Part shown: positions 6,322-13,662 of the stretch, in pieces
Layout of the letters: the number at the start of each line of letters is the position of its first letter
How positions within the stretch are numbered: the first letter of the stretch is position 1
Position numbers and translations under genes: made by a program
NCBI GenBank assembly: GCA_002084865.1
Contig: NBMG01000002.1
Coordinates: 1 to 19,327, forward strand
Source of the DNA: Candidatus Atribacteria bacterium 4572_76
Lineage (GTDB): Bacteria > Atribacterota > Phoenicimicrobiia > Phoenicimicrobiales > Phoenicimicrobiaceae
Reading direction: 5' to 3'
DNA: 19,327 nucleotides
The notes under the pieces: model-generated
Seen by the model: only the letters and a program-made list of their open reading frames with translations
Told to the model about the DNA's origin: nothing
Databases searched by the model: none

Positions 6322-7830
6322 ATGAAAAAAATATTCTATATAATTTTAATAACAGCTGTATTTGCTATTTTATTCTCTCTTTCTTCAATTTTTGCCCAAT
6401 CTTCAGAAATAAAGATATTGTTAGACAATAAACCACTGGAAACCGTTGTCCTTTCAGTTATTGAGAATGACCGATTATTTGTTTCGGCTCGTAATGTGGT
6501 GGAAGCTTTAGGAGGAAGAATTACCTGGTTTCCGGCTTTAAAGTTGATGACCGTAAATATCAATGGTCGTACAGCCCGCTTAGTTATCGATGACCCTACT
6601 TTGGAGATAGATGAAAAGGTAATTCCTCTGGAAATACCAGCAAGAATTCTCAATAACCGGGTAATGATACCTTTAGAAGTGATAAAATTTATTGCCGAAG
6701 TAGATATTAAATGGGACAACCAGACCAAAACTTTATCTATTAATACCATAAGACCTTATCTATTAAAAGTCAGAAGCTATTCTCACCCCGACAAAACCAG
6801 GGTGGTGATAGATTTATCTGAAAAGACAGAATTTAGGGCTGATAAATTAACCAATCCGGATAGAATTTTTATCGATATAATGGGATCTATTGTAAAATTA
6901 GAGGATACTTTCAAACAGATAAAGATAGATGACGGAGTGATAAAGACAGTAAGGACAGCTCAATTTAATGAGGAAATTACCAGAGTGGTATTTGACCTTT
7001 ATCGGGAAGCAAAATATGAAGTTTTCAGCCTTATTGAACCCGATAGGGTGGTGATTGATATATTCAAATCAGGTAAAGAGGCAGCCATTTCTCAAACTCT
7101 TCCCGCCAAGTCGGAAGAAAAGTCTGCTCCCGGACCTGAGATAACCGGCAACAGAGTAGTAATTATTGACCCCGGACATGGGGGGAAAGACCCGGGAGCG
7201 ATCGGACCTACCGGCTTAAAAGAAAAAGATGTTACTTTGGGAATCGCTCTTTATTTAGAGAAATTATTAAAAGGGGCTGGTATCCCTACCTATTTAACCA
7301 GAAGTAAAGATGAATTTGTTTATCTGGAAAATAGAACAAATTTCGCTAACCAGAAAAATGGTTTTGTATTTATAAGTTTACATGCTAATTCGGTTTTAAA
7401 CCATCGCCCCAGTGCCGAAGGAATAGAAACCTTCGTATTAAGTTCCAAATATATCGGTGCCTCTGCCAGGGATGTAGCAGATAGAGAAAATAGAGCCAGC
7501 AGGGCTCACCCGGAGGTAGATGCTGATTTAGCCTTAATTATCGCTGATTTGGAAGAAAGCGCTAACATTAAATATAGTCTCGATTTTGCAGATATTGTAC
7601 AGAAAAAATTAGTAAATTATCTAAAATTGGAAAACAGGGGAGTAAAGCAAGCTCCCTTTGTAGTGCTAAAGGGAGCAAATATGGTAGCTGTTATTGTAGA
7701 GGTTGGTTTTATTTCTAACCCTAAAGAGGAAAAGCTACTAAAAACTAGTAAGTTTAGAGAAAATGCCGCTCAGGCCTTGTTTGAAGCCATAAAATATTAT
7801 ATAGAAACTACCCCGGATAATGGTGGATAG
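6322..7830 (+). CDS. N-acetylmuramoyl-L-alanine amidase with stalk and AMIN domains
   Basis: This zinc amidase cleaves the bond between N-acetylmuramic acid and L-alanine in peptidoglycan, outside the cytoplasmic membrane. A signal peptide covers residues 1-26 (ends SSIFAQS). Residues about 30-142 form a stalk domain of the copper-amine-oxidase N-terminal type (FVSARNVVEALGG, then NNRVMIPLEVIKFI). Residues about 148-250 form an AMIN domain, a peptidoglycan/localisation module. From residue 278 to the end is Amidase_3: IIDPGHGGKDPG (zinc ligand H286), KEKD (E301), SLHAN (H354) and VEVGFISNPKEE (catalytic E460). All key residues are intact. At 502 aa it is longer than AmiC because of the stalk domain, an arrangement common in Firmicutes-like bacteria. 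It starts 10 nt after the permease stop and is followed by a GerMN protein. Confidence 0.93.
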   Translation: MKKIFYIILITAVFAILFSLSSIFAQSSEIKILLDNKPLETVVLSVIENDRLFVSARNVVEALGGRITWFPALKLMTVNINGRTARLVIDDPTLEIDEKVIPLEIPARILNNRVMIPLEVIKFIAEVDIKWDNQTKTLSINTIRPYLLKVRSYSHPDKTRVVIDLSEKTEFRADKLTNPDRIFIDIMGSIVKLEDTFKQIKIDDGVIKTVRTAQFNEEITRVVFDLYREAKYEVFSLIEPDRVVIDIFKSGKEAAISQTLPAKSEEKSAPGPEITGNRVVIIDPGHGGKDPGAIGPTGLKEKDVTLGIALYLEKLLKGAGIPTYLTRSKDEFVYLENRTNFANQKNGFVFISLHANSVLNHRPSAEGIETFVLSSKYIGASARDVADRENRASRAHPEVDADLALIIADLEESANIKYSLDFADIVQKKLVNYLKLENRGVKQAPFVVLKGANMVAVIVEVGFISNPKEEKLLKTSKFRENAAQALFEAIKYYIETTPDNGG

Positions 7831-7841
7831 GATTAATTATT

Positions 7842-8468
7842 ATGGTTAAAAATAGAAAACTGAAGAAGAAAAGAAATAACCCGAAAATTGTCCCTTTAGT
7901 ATTAATAATTGCAGTACTCATAATTGCTGGTTATCTAATATTTAATAAGTTTATTATTCCGGCATGGGAAAGATATACAGAAAAGCCTATTATTACTAAA
8001 GAAGCCCCTTATAAGGAAGAAGAAATAAAAGAAGTTCAACCTGTGCCGACAGAAGAGCTGGTCGAAGTTAACCTGTACTTCTCTGATTCTCAAGCGATGT
8101 ACTTAGTACCCGAAAAAAGAAAAATATCCCAAACCCCTTCTTTGGCCAGACAGGCAGTTATTGAGCTGATAAAAGGTCCGGAAAGTTCCGAACTCTATCC
8201 CACGATTCCCGGAGGAACGCAAGTCAATGAAGTATATATTGTTGATGATATTGTTTACATAGACCTATCTGAGGAAATATTTAAAAATCATTCCGGAGGA
8301 AGTAGTGGCGAATTGATGACTGTCTACTCTATAGTAAATACTTTAACCGAAATTCCTCCCATTGAAGGTGTGCAAATATTAGTGGAGGGGAATGAGGCGG
8401 AGAGTTTAGTCGGACATATAGATATCAGCATGCCTTTGCTTAGGGACGAAGATTGGATTAAACCATAA
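7842..8468 (+). CDS. GerMN domain protein, membrane-anchored
   Basis: This 208-aa protein has a short basic N-terminus, one membrane anchor (about residues 17-35, IVPLVLIIAVLIIAGYLIF) and an extracytoplasmic GerMN domain from about residue 68 to 205. Family features are VNLYFSDSQAMYLVPEKRKI, ARQAVIELIKGP, the proline/glycine stretch PTIPGGTQVNEVYIVDDIVYIDLSEE, and the closing VQILVEGNEAESLVGHIDIS. The domain was named for spore germination protein GerM but is widespread in non-sporulating bacteria, often beside amidases as here. A role in cell-wall remodelling is inferred from context, so the gene symbol is left blank. The ATG lies 11 nt after the amidase stop, so the two are almost certainly cotranscribed. 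Confidence 0.87.
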   Translation: MVKNRKLKKKRNNPKIVPLVLIIAVLIIAGYLIFNKFIIPAWERYTEKPIITKEAPYKEEEIKEVQPVPTEELVEVNLYFSDSQAMYLVPEKRKISQTPSLARQAVIELIKGPESSELYPTIPGGTQVNEVYIVDDIVYIDLSEEIFKNHSGGSSGELMTVYSIVNTLTEIPPIEGVQILVEGNEAESLVGHIDISMPLLRDEDWIKP

Positions 8469-8496
8469 ACTAAATAAATAATGTCGAAAATAAGGA

Positions 8497-8964
8497 GTGA
8501 TAGAGATAAACATTGCTGATTTATACCTGATTTTTAGAAATGAGATTATAATAATTGCTTTTATCACCTGGGTTTTCAATCAGAGCTTAAAACTAATAGT
8601 ATTTTATGCAACTGAAAAAAAATGGGATATTAGAAGATTTGTTGGAGCAGGAGGGATGCCCAGTACTCATTCCGCCCTTTCTGTGTGTGTGGCTACCACC
8701 ATTGGCATAAAAGAAGGCTGGGAATCTCCTTTGTTTGCTTTTGCTATAGTGGTCGCTTTTATTATTATGGCCGATGCAGCCGGGGTAAGGAGAGAAACGG
8801 GAGAACAGGCTAAAGTATTAAATAAAATTATTTTGGAATTTTTTAAAGAAATAAAATTAAAAGACAAGCGTTTCAAAGAGTTGGTCGGGCACACCCCTTT
8901 TGAAGTTATAGTGGGAGCCTTTATAGGAATGGCAATGGCCTGGATACTATGCGCAATAATTTAG
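8497..8964 (+). CDS. Divergent PAP2 family protein (DUF212, YuiD-like)
   Basis: This is a small membrane protein of about 150 aa in the DUF212 family, distantly related to acid phosphatase/PAP2 phosphatases. Conserved segments are FVGAGGMPSTHSALSV, DAAGVRRETGEQAKVLNKI and the closing LVGHTPFEVIVGAFIGMAMA. The SxHS-type motif and the RR near GVRRETGEQ are the likely phosphatase-like elements. Hydrophobic segments are seen at about residues 16-35, 62-90 and 135-153. The start is odd: the GTG at 8497 lies inside the ribosome binding site AAGGAGTGA (8492-8500). The codon with normal spacing is ATA at 8506, followed by ATT at 8512, and no ATG fits. The annotated start is therefore an upper limit. 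It belongs to the same rightward run as the amidase and GerMN genes. Confidence 0.87.
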   Translation: MIEINIADLYLIFRNEIIIIAFITWVFNQSLKLIVFYATEKKWDIRRFVGAGGMPSTHSALSVCVATTIGIKEGWESPLFAFAIVVAFIIMADAAGVRRETGEQAKVLNKIILEFFKEIKLKDKRFKELVGHTPFEVIVGAFIGMAMAWILCAII

Positions 8965-9041
8965 TTTAACTTGATTGTATAAGAATTTCCTTTTTCTGTA
9001 ATCCCTGCTTAGTAGATACGTGCTTAGCAGAGTAAACATAA

Positions 9042-9113
9042 GGCAGTAAAACAAAGAGGGCACAATTCATTGTGCCCCTACAAAAGAAAAGGAGGAGCAC
9101 GGTGTGCCGTGCC
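9042..9113. repeat. Composite REP-like palindromes between the DUF212 gene and tlyA
   Basis: GGGCACAATTCATTGTGCCC (9058-9077) is a near-perfect hairpin followed by CCTAC. A second stem, GCACGG-TGTG-CCGTGC, is at 9097-9112. The first palindrome plus about 16 bases before it matches 11488-11527 almost exactly. It belongs to the GTAGGGG/CCCCTAC family seen in four other gaps of this window. The rest of this gap (8965-9154) shows no gene. Confidence 0.8.
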
Positions 9114-9154
9114 TTCTTGTACTAACGACTAATTTAAGAGGTGATTTTATAGAT

Positions 9155-9982
9155 TTGGAAAAATCAAAAAAAGAACGTCTGGATATATTACTGGTCGAAA
9201 AGGGATTTTTTCCCACCAGAGAGAAAGCTAAACGCGCTATTATGGCGGGAGAAGTTTTAGTGGAGGGGGAAAGAGTCGATAAATCAGGACAAAAGATCAG
9301 GGTTAAAAGCAACATTTTAGTAATAAAAAAGGAGAGTGCTTTTGTAAGCCGGGGTGGAGAAAAATTAGAGAAAGCCCTTAATATCTTTAATGTCAATGTC
9401 AAAGGAAAGAGAGTAATTGATGTTGGTGCATCTACGGGGGGCTTTACTGATTGTCTCTTGAAATCCGGAGCCGATAAAGTTTATTGTATAGATGTAGGCT
9501 ACGGGCAGTTAGCCTGGAAACTGCAGAAAGATAGCCGAGTAGTAATTATGGATAGAACCAACATAAGATACCTTACTATCGATAAATTTGATGACCTTTT
9601 TGAATTGGCTGTCATAGATGTCTCATTTATTTCATTAGATAAAGTTTTGCCAGCAGTGTATAATCTACTTAAGGGAAGAGGAGAAGTGGTGGCTTTAATC
9701 AAACCACAGTTTGAAGCAGGCCGGGAGTTTATCCAAAAGGGCGGAATAGTAAAAAAGGCAGAAGTCCATCAGATGGTAATCGAAAGAGTTGGCGATAAGG
9801 CGCAAGAAATGGGTTTTAGTATTCAGGGTCTAACTTTTTCTCCCCTAAAAAAAACTTCCGGTAATATAGAATATCTCATCTATTTAGTGAAAAATTCCAA
9901 AGAAGATAAGATAAAGAATTTTCCGCAAATTGTTGAAGAAGTGACAAAACAAGCTCACCAGGAACTTTCTCCCAGAAAATAA
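9155..9982 (+). CDS. tlyA: TlyA family rRNA (cytidine-2'-O)-methyltransferase
   Basis: This 275-aa protein has an N-terminal S4 RNA-binding domain (about residues 7-65: RLDILLVEKGFFPTREKAKRAIMAGEVLVEGERV) joined to an FtsJ/RrmJ-type methyltransferase domain. The SAM site is VIDVGASTGGFTDCLLK (residues 87-103). AVIDVSFIS (D155), ALIKPQFEAGRE (K183) and GNIEY (E239) probably supply members of the K-D-K-E catalytic set. TlyA proteins 2'-O-methylate cytidines in ribosomal RNA; one branch also acts as a haemolysin in some species. I chose the TTG at 9155 because AAGAGGTGAT lies about 11 bases upstream and the protein then begins like its relatives. A longer frame from GTG 9104 would start inside a REP palindrome. 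It opens the tlyA-nadK-recN cluster common in Firmicutes-like genomes. Confidence 0.9.
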   Translation: MEKSKKERLDILLVEKGFFPTREKAKRAIMAGEVLVEGERVDKSGQKIRVKSNILVIKKESAFVSRGGEKLEKALNIFNVNVKGKRVIDVGASTGGFTDCLLKSGADKVYCIDVGYGQLAWKLQKDSRVVIMDRTNIRYLTIDKFDDLFELAVIDVSFISLDKVLPAVYNLLKGRGEVVALIKPQFEAGREFIQKGGIVKKAEVHQMVIERVGDKAQEMGFSIQGLTFSPLKKTSGNIEYLIYLVKNSKEDKIKNFPQIVEEVTKQAHQELSPRK

Positions 9983-9999
9983 TATTTGGAGTGAAGTTT

Positions 10000-10545
10000 T
10001 TGAACATAAATGAAAATGGTGTTTTAGTCTTTATTTTATTTATTAGCGGAGGGATAATCTGCCTGTTTCTATTTATCAAGATAGGCAATTGGTTAAGGGC
10101 TAAGAGATTAAGGAAGAGGTTCTCCAAGAGCAGGCAGGCGGAAAAAGAAGCAGAGAAAATATTAAAGAAGAACGGTTACGTGATTTTAGATGCTCAAAAA
10201 AGCAAACCACTCCTTATAACTATCGGAGATAAGATTCATCGCTACCTGGTGCGGATAGATTATTTAGCGAGGAAGAGAGGGAAAGTCTACGTAGTAGAAG
10301 TTAAAAGCGGAGAGAAGATTCCCTATATTACCAACCGGGAGACCCGAAGACAGATGTTAGAATATTACCTTGCTTACCAACCGAGTGGTATTCTTTTATT
10401 AAATATGAAAAATAAGAGTATTTCTGAAGTAAAATTTCAATTCGAAAGTACTATACGTCAAAAAGTAATAAAGTTAGTGTATTTTTTGGCAGGAGCAATT
10501 TTTAGTTTGATCTTATATTATTTGCTTCAAGGAGGGTGGAGATGA
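10000..10545 (+). CDS. Membrane-anchored PDDEXK nuclease-like protein of unknown function
   Basis: This is not a named family I can identify with certainty. The 181-aa product has a membrane helix at residues 8-28 followed by a strongly basic stretch (RAKRLRKRFSKSRQ), so the middle should be cytoplasmic. A second helix is at 157-177. Between them is a pattern typical of the PDDEXK/restriction-endonuclease-like fold: glutamates around 48-52 before a KNGY turn, D87 in RIDYLARK, E100-V-K102 in VYVVEVKSG, and Q118 in RRQMLEYYLAY. TTG at 10000 is preferred because GGAG lies eight bases upstream; the GTG at 9991 overlaps that ribosome binding site. Its stop overlaps the nadK start (ATGA), so the two are coupled. 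The nuclease fold is inferred from motifs only. Confidence 0.7.
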   Translation: MNINENGVLVFILFISGGIICLFLFIKIGNWLRAKRLRKRFSKSRQAEKEAEKILKKNGYVILDAQKSKPLLITIGDKIHRYLVRIDYLARKRGKVYVVEVKSGEKIPYITNRETRRQMLEYYLAYQPSGILLLNMKNKSISEVKFQFESTIRQKVIKLVYFLAGAIFSLILYYLLQGGWR

Positions 10546-11414
10546 AATTAGACAGCGTGGGTTTAATAGTAAATTATAAAAAAGAAAAGACTCGTGAAAC
10601 TACCTGCAGGATAATTGATTGGCTAAATTCTAAAAAACTGAAAGTTTGCATAGAAGGAAATATGGGCGAAGAAATAGGAAAGAAAGAATTAAATTGCCCT
10701 ACTGAAAAATTTCTTAAAGAAGTTGATCTAATAATCTCTTTGGGGGGAGACGGAACTCTCCTTAGAGCAGCTAGATTGGCCGCTGCCGAAGATATACCGG
10801 TTTTTGGAGTGAATTTAGGAGGATTAGGCTTTCTGACTCAAATTAGCATCGATGACCTGGAAAAGTCTTTAGAGAAACTGTATCAAGGGAGATATTTTCT
10901 TGATAAGAGAATGATGTTAAGTTGTACAGTGAAAAGAAAAGAAGAAGAGATTAAAAAATTTACTGCTTTAAATGATGTAGTTATAGGTAAGGGAGCTTTT
11001 GCCCGAATTATCTGCCTGGCTACTTATGTAAATAATGATTATGTTATCACTTATTCGGCTGATGGATTGGTGGTCTCTACCTCTACGGGTTCTACCGCTT
11101 ATTCTCTTTCTGCCGGTGGTCCTATTGTCAATCCCAATATAAATTCTATAATTCTTACCCCTATCTGCCCCCATACTTTATCTGCCCGGCCTTTTATTGT
11201 CGGTGAAAATGACCAGGTAAAAATAAAATTGGAATCAAGCGAAGAAAAAGTAATGGTAACCATAGATGGGCAAGAGGGCTTTATTTTAAAACCAAAAGAT
11301 GAAGTGATAATAAAAAAATCAGACCATAAAGCTCGATTAATTACCTTTAAAGAAAAGAGTTTTTATGCTATTTTGCGGGAAAAATTGAGATGGAGCGGAC
11401 AGATTAATAAGTAA
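10542..11414 (+). CDS. nadK: NAD(+) kinase
   Basis: This enzyme phosphorylates NAD to NADP in the cytoplasm. The 290-aa protein has the signature GGDGT at residues 68-72 and NLGGLGFLT at 91-99. ALNDVVIGK follows at about 142-150, and ADGLVVSTSTGSTAYSLSAGGP at 173-194, the segment that forms the conserved NAD-binding and catalytic core. ITPICPHTLSARP-like residues (TPICPHTLSARPF, about 206-218) complete the family pattern. The length is normal. The ATG at 10542 has GGAGG six bases upstream and overlaps the stop of the preceding gene as ATGA; the GTG two codons earlier lies in the ribosome binding site. It sits between tlyA and recN, a conserved neighbourhood, but no argR gene is present between them. 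Confidence 0.95.
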   Translation: MKLDSVGLIVNYKKEKTRETTCRIIDWLNSKKLKVCIEGNMGEEIGKKELNCPTEKFLKEVDLIISLGGDGTLLRAARLAAAEDIPVFGVNLGGLGFLTQISIDDLEKSLEKLYQGRYFLDKRMMLSCTVKRKEEEIKKFTALNDVVIGKGAFARIICLATYVNNDYVITYSADGLVVSTSTGSTAYSLSAGGPIVNPNINSIILTPICPHTLSARPFIVGENDQVKIKLESSEEKVMVTIDGQEGFILKPKDEVIIKKSDHKARLITFKEKSFYAILREKLRWSGQINK

Positions 11415-11421
11415 ATAAATT

Positions 11422-11449
11422 AGCGTGGAGCGTACAGCGTAGAGCGTTT
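11422..11449. repeat. 7-bp-period array (AGCGTNN x4)
   Basis: Four tandem units, AGCGTGG, AGCGTAC, AGCGTAG and AGCGTTT, directly precede the GTAGGGG end of a composite palindrome. Confidence 0.75.
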
Positions 11450-11450
11450 A

Positions 11451-11527
11451 GTAGGGGCACAATGCATCGTGCCCAAGGCAAACGAAAGGCAATAAAATAA
11501 AGAGGGCACAATTCATTGTGCCCCTAC
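11451..11527. repeat. Composite REP-like element GTAGGGG...CCCCTAC between nadK and recN
   Basis: The outer 7-bp inverted ends GTAGGGG (11451-11457) and CCCCTAC (11521-11527) enclose two stems. GGGCACAATGCATCGTGCCC is at 11455-11474 (one mismatch) and GGGCACAATTCATTGTGCCC at 11504-11523. It is a complete copy of the family. Confidence 0.85.
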
Positions 11528-11575
11528 AACATCATTATAATTAATTTTATTTCCAAGGGGTGGATGCAGAAATAA

Positions 11576-13291
11576 ATGTTATTTCAATTAAATATAAAGA
11601 ACATGGCTTTAATAAAAGAATTAAATATTGAATTTGAGGAAGGATTAAATGTTTTAACCGGTGAGACCGGAGCCGGGAAATCTATTATCATAGAAGCGAT
11701 AGATTTAATTTTGGGAGGTTACGCCGCTTCTGATTTAATTCGAGACGGAGAAGACAGTTTGATGGTAGAAGGACTGTTTCTGTTAGCTCCCCAGGAAAAA
11801 GAGCTGATAAATAATTTGAATTTAGATATAGAAATTGTTGATAAAGAGGGGGCTTTGCTTATTAGGCGGGAGGTTAATAAAAAAGGACGGAGTAAATGCT
11901 GGGTTAATCAGAGGTTGATAAATTTATCCACACTTCAAGAGATTAGTACATTTTTAGTTGATTTACACGGTCAGCATAATCATCAATCTCTTTTAGACCC
12001 TTCCAAACATATTGACCTGATGGATAACCTGGGTGGAGACAAAATTATTAAATACAGAAAAGAGTTATCTGATAATTATCGAATGTGGCGGGAAAAGAGC
12101 AAAAAGTTATTTCAATTATTAAAAGACAAAGAAGAAAATTTAAAAAAAATAGATTTTCTAAAATTTCAGTTAGAAGAAATAGATAAAACATCTTTAGTTA
12201 AAGGTGAGGACAAGGTTTTAGAAGAGGAAGAGATGGTTTTAAAAAATGCGGAAAAAATTATTGAGACCATGGAAAAAGCTAATTTTATTCTCTATGAAGG
12301 TGGGGCAGAACAAGTCTCAGTAAGAGATTCCTTAAACGAAGTTTCCGCAGATTTAGGAGAAATTGCCTCGCTAGACCGGCGGATAGAAAAGATAAGAGAA
12401 AATTTAAAAGAAGTAGGATATCAATTTGAGGATATTGTAAATGAAATTGTAAAATATAAAGATGAAATAGATTTGGATAGCCGAAGATTAAAAGAAATTG
12501 AGGGAAGATTAAATCTGATTAATAGTTTAAAGAGTAAATATGGCTCCACCATCGAAGAAATATTAGAATATCGCCAAAAAATATATCAGGAATTAGAAGT
12601 CATCGATTGCAGTGAAGATAAATTAGAGAAATTAAATGAAGAAGTTGATTCTTTGGAAGACGTAATTGCCGCTATTTCTAACCAACTAAGCATCAATCGG
12701 AGAAAGATTGCCGATGATTTACAAAAGATGGTAGTAAGAGAATTAGAAGATTTAAATATGAAGAGATGTCAGTTTAAAGTTTCAATTAATAATTACAAGG
12801 ATGATAACGGAATAGAAATAGAAGGCAAAAAATATAAAGTAGGTCCAAAAGGGGTAGACGATATTGAGTTTATGATTTCTCCTAATGTAGGAGAAAAATT
12901 GCGCCCTTTAGCTCGAATTGTCTCAGGGGGAGAGGTTTCGAGAATAATGTTAGCTTTAAAATCAATACTTTCCGAGGTAGATCAAGTTCCGACGTTAATC
13001 TTTGATGAAATTGATAGTGGGGTAGGGGCACGCTTGGGTGAGGTAATCGCTCAAAAACTGAAGGCGCTTTCCCAAAAAAGGCAGGTAATTTGTGTAACTC
13101 ACCTGCCTCAGATAGCCTGCAGGGCCGGGAAACATTTTTATATTGAGAAATATATTTTAAATAATCAGACCGGGATAAGGTTAAAAGAGATGGAAGGAGA
13201 AGAACGGGTTAAAGAGATTGCCCGCATGTTAGACGGAAGTCAGATGGGCGAGATTACTATCCAGCATGCCCAAAAGATGTTGAATAGATAA
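11576..13291 (+). CDS. recN: DNA repair protein RecN
   Basis: RecN is an SMC-like ATPase that gathers and tethers DNA ends in double-strand break repair. The 571-aa protein has Walker A GETGAGKS at residues 29-36 and the RecN N-terminal motif VDLHGQHNHQSLLDP at about 128-142. A long coiled-coil middle runs at about 150-390. The C-terminal ABC half has the signature SGGEVSRIMLALK from residue 450, Walker B TLIFDEID at 473-480 and the THLPQIA switch histidine region. The length is usual for the family and all ATPase motifs are intact. The ATG has AAGGGGTGG about 12 bases upstream, a rather long spacing. A TATAAT at 11536-11541 could be a -10 box but has no good -35. It closes the tlyA/nadK/recN block. 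Confidence 0.96.
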   Translation: MLFQLNIKNMALIKELNIEFEEGLNVLTGETGAGKSIIIEAIDLILGGYAASDLIRDGEDSLMVEGLFLLAPQEKELINNLNLDIEIVDKEGALLIRREVNKKGRSKCWVNQRLINLSTLQEISTFLVDLHGQHNHQSLLDPSKHIDLMDNLGGDKIIKYRKELSDNYRMWREKSKKLFQLLKDKEENLKKIDFLKFQLEEIDKTSLVKGEDKVLEEEEMVLKNAEKIIETMEKANFILYEGGAEQVSVRDSLNEVSADLGEIASLDRRIEKIRENLKEVGYQFEDIVNEIVKYKDEIDLDSRRLKEIEGRLNLINSLKSKYGSTIEEILEYRQKIYQELEVIDCSEDKLEKLNEEVDSLEDVIAAISNQLSINRRKIADDLQKMVVRELEDLNMKRCQFKVSINNYKDDNGIEIEGKKYKVGPKGVDDIEFMISPNVGEKLRPLARIVSGGEVSRIMLALKSILSEVDQVPTLIFDEIDSGVGARLGEVIAQKLKALSQKRQVICVTHLPQIACRAGKHFYIEKYILNNQTGIRLKEMEGEERVKEIARMLDGSQMGEITIQHAQKMLNR

Positions 13292-13293
13292 TA

Positions 13294-13328
13294 CAGTAAT
13301 GAGTAATAAGTGATAAGTAATGAGTGAA
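13294..13328. repeat. 7-bp-period array (RAGTRAT x5)
   Basis: Units CAGTAAT, GAGTAAT, AAGTGAT, AAGTAAT and GAGTGAA begin 3 nt after the recN stop. Confidence 0.7.
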
Positions 13329-13365
13329 GATAGCATATAATAGCGGATATCGTGGAGAAACAATT

Positions 13366-13400
13366 CGTATCTCGTATCTCGTGAATCGTATCTCGTTAAG
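13366..13400. repeat. 7-bp-period array (CGTATCT x5)
   Basis: Units CGTATCT, CGTATCT, CGTGAAT, CGTATCT and CGTTAAG. A weaker GCGTATC/GCGTGAA pair lies about 35 bp further on. The surrounding gap (13292-13662) holds only repeats. Open frames across it on the minus strand are translations of these repeats. Confidence 0.75.
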
Positions 13401-13459
13401 AAAAAAGAAATCAGGAGCCTTATTTGTATTGCGTATCGCGTGAAGGAGAAAAAAGAGAG

Positions 13460-13513
13460 GTAGGGGGTTCGATTCATCGAACTTGTTTCGGGTCGGATAA
13501 ATCCGACCCCTAC
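13460..13513. repeat. Composite REP-like element GTAGGGG...CCCCTAC downstream of recN
   Basis: Outer ends GTAGGGG (13460-13466) and CCCCTAC (13507-13513) enclose GTTCGAT-TC-ATCGAAC (13467-13482) and GGGTCGGAT-AA-ATCCGACCC (13490-13509). Both stems are perfect but differ in sequence from those at 11451-11527. Confidence 0.85.
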
Positions 13514-13607
13514 AAGAGACAAAAAAAGAAAAGAAAAAGGAAATAGACAAAATATAAGTATTGGATAGAATGTAGGTAGCAATAATAATTAATATAAAAT
13601 TGAATTC

Positions 13608-13647
13608 AATTGGTGAATTGGTGAATTAGCTAATTGGAAAATTAGAA
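13608..13647. repeat. 8-bp-period array (AATTGGTG x5)
   Basis: Units AATTGGTG, AATTGGTG, AATTAGCT, AATTGGAA and AATTAGAA end just before the ribosome binding site of the sigma-54 activator gene. A related array is at 17945-17984. Confidence 0.75.
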
Positions 13648-13662
13648 TAAGGTTGTTTGTTT

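Noticed and set aside
9058..9081. REP palindromes as transcription terminators
   Set aside because: The stems are strong but are followed by CCCCTAC rather than a T-run in every copy, and are shared between unrelated gene boundaries.
12543..12553. A near-copy of the GCCTCCACCAT repeat (GGCTCCACCAT)
   Set aside because: It lies inside recN coding sequence and differs at one position; it is most likely coincidence.
13229..13582. Two overlapping minus-strand open frames after recN
   Set aside because: They consist of translated 7-bp-period arrays and palindromes, with no ribosome binding site and no family resemblance.
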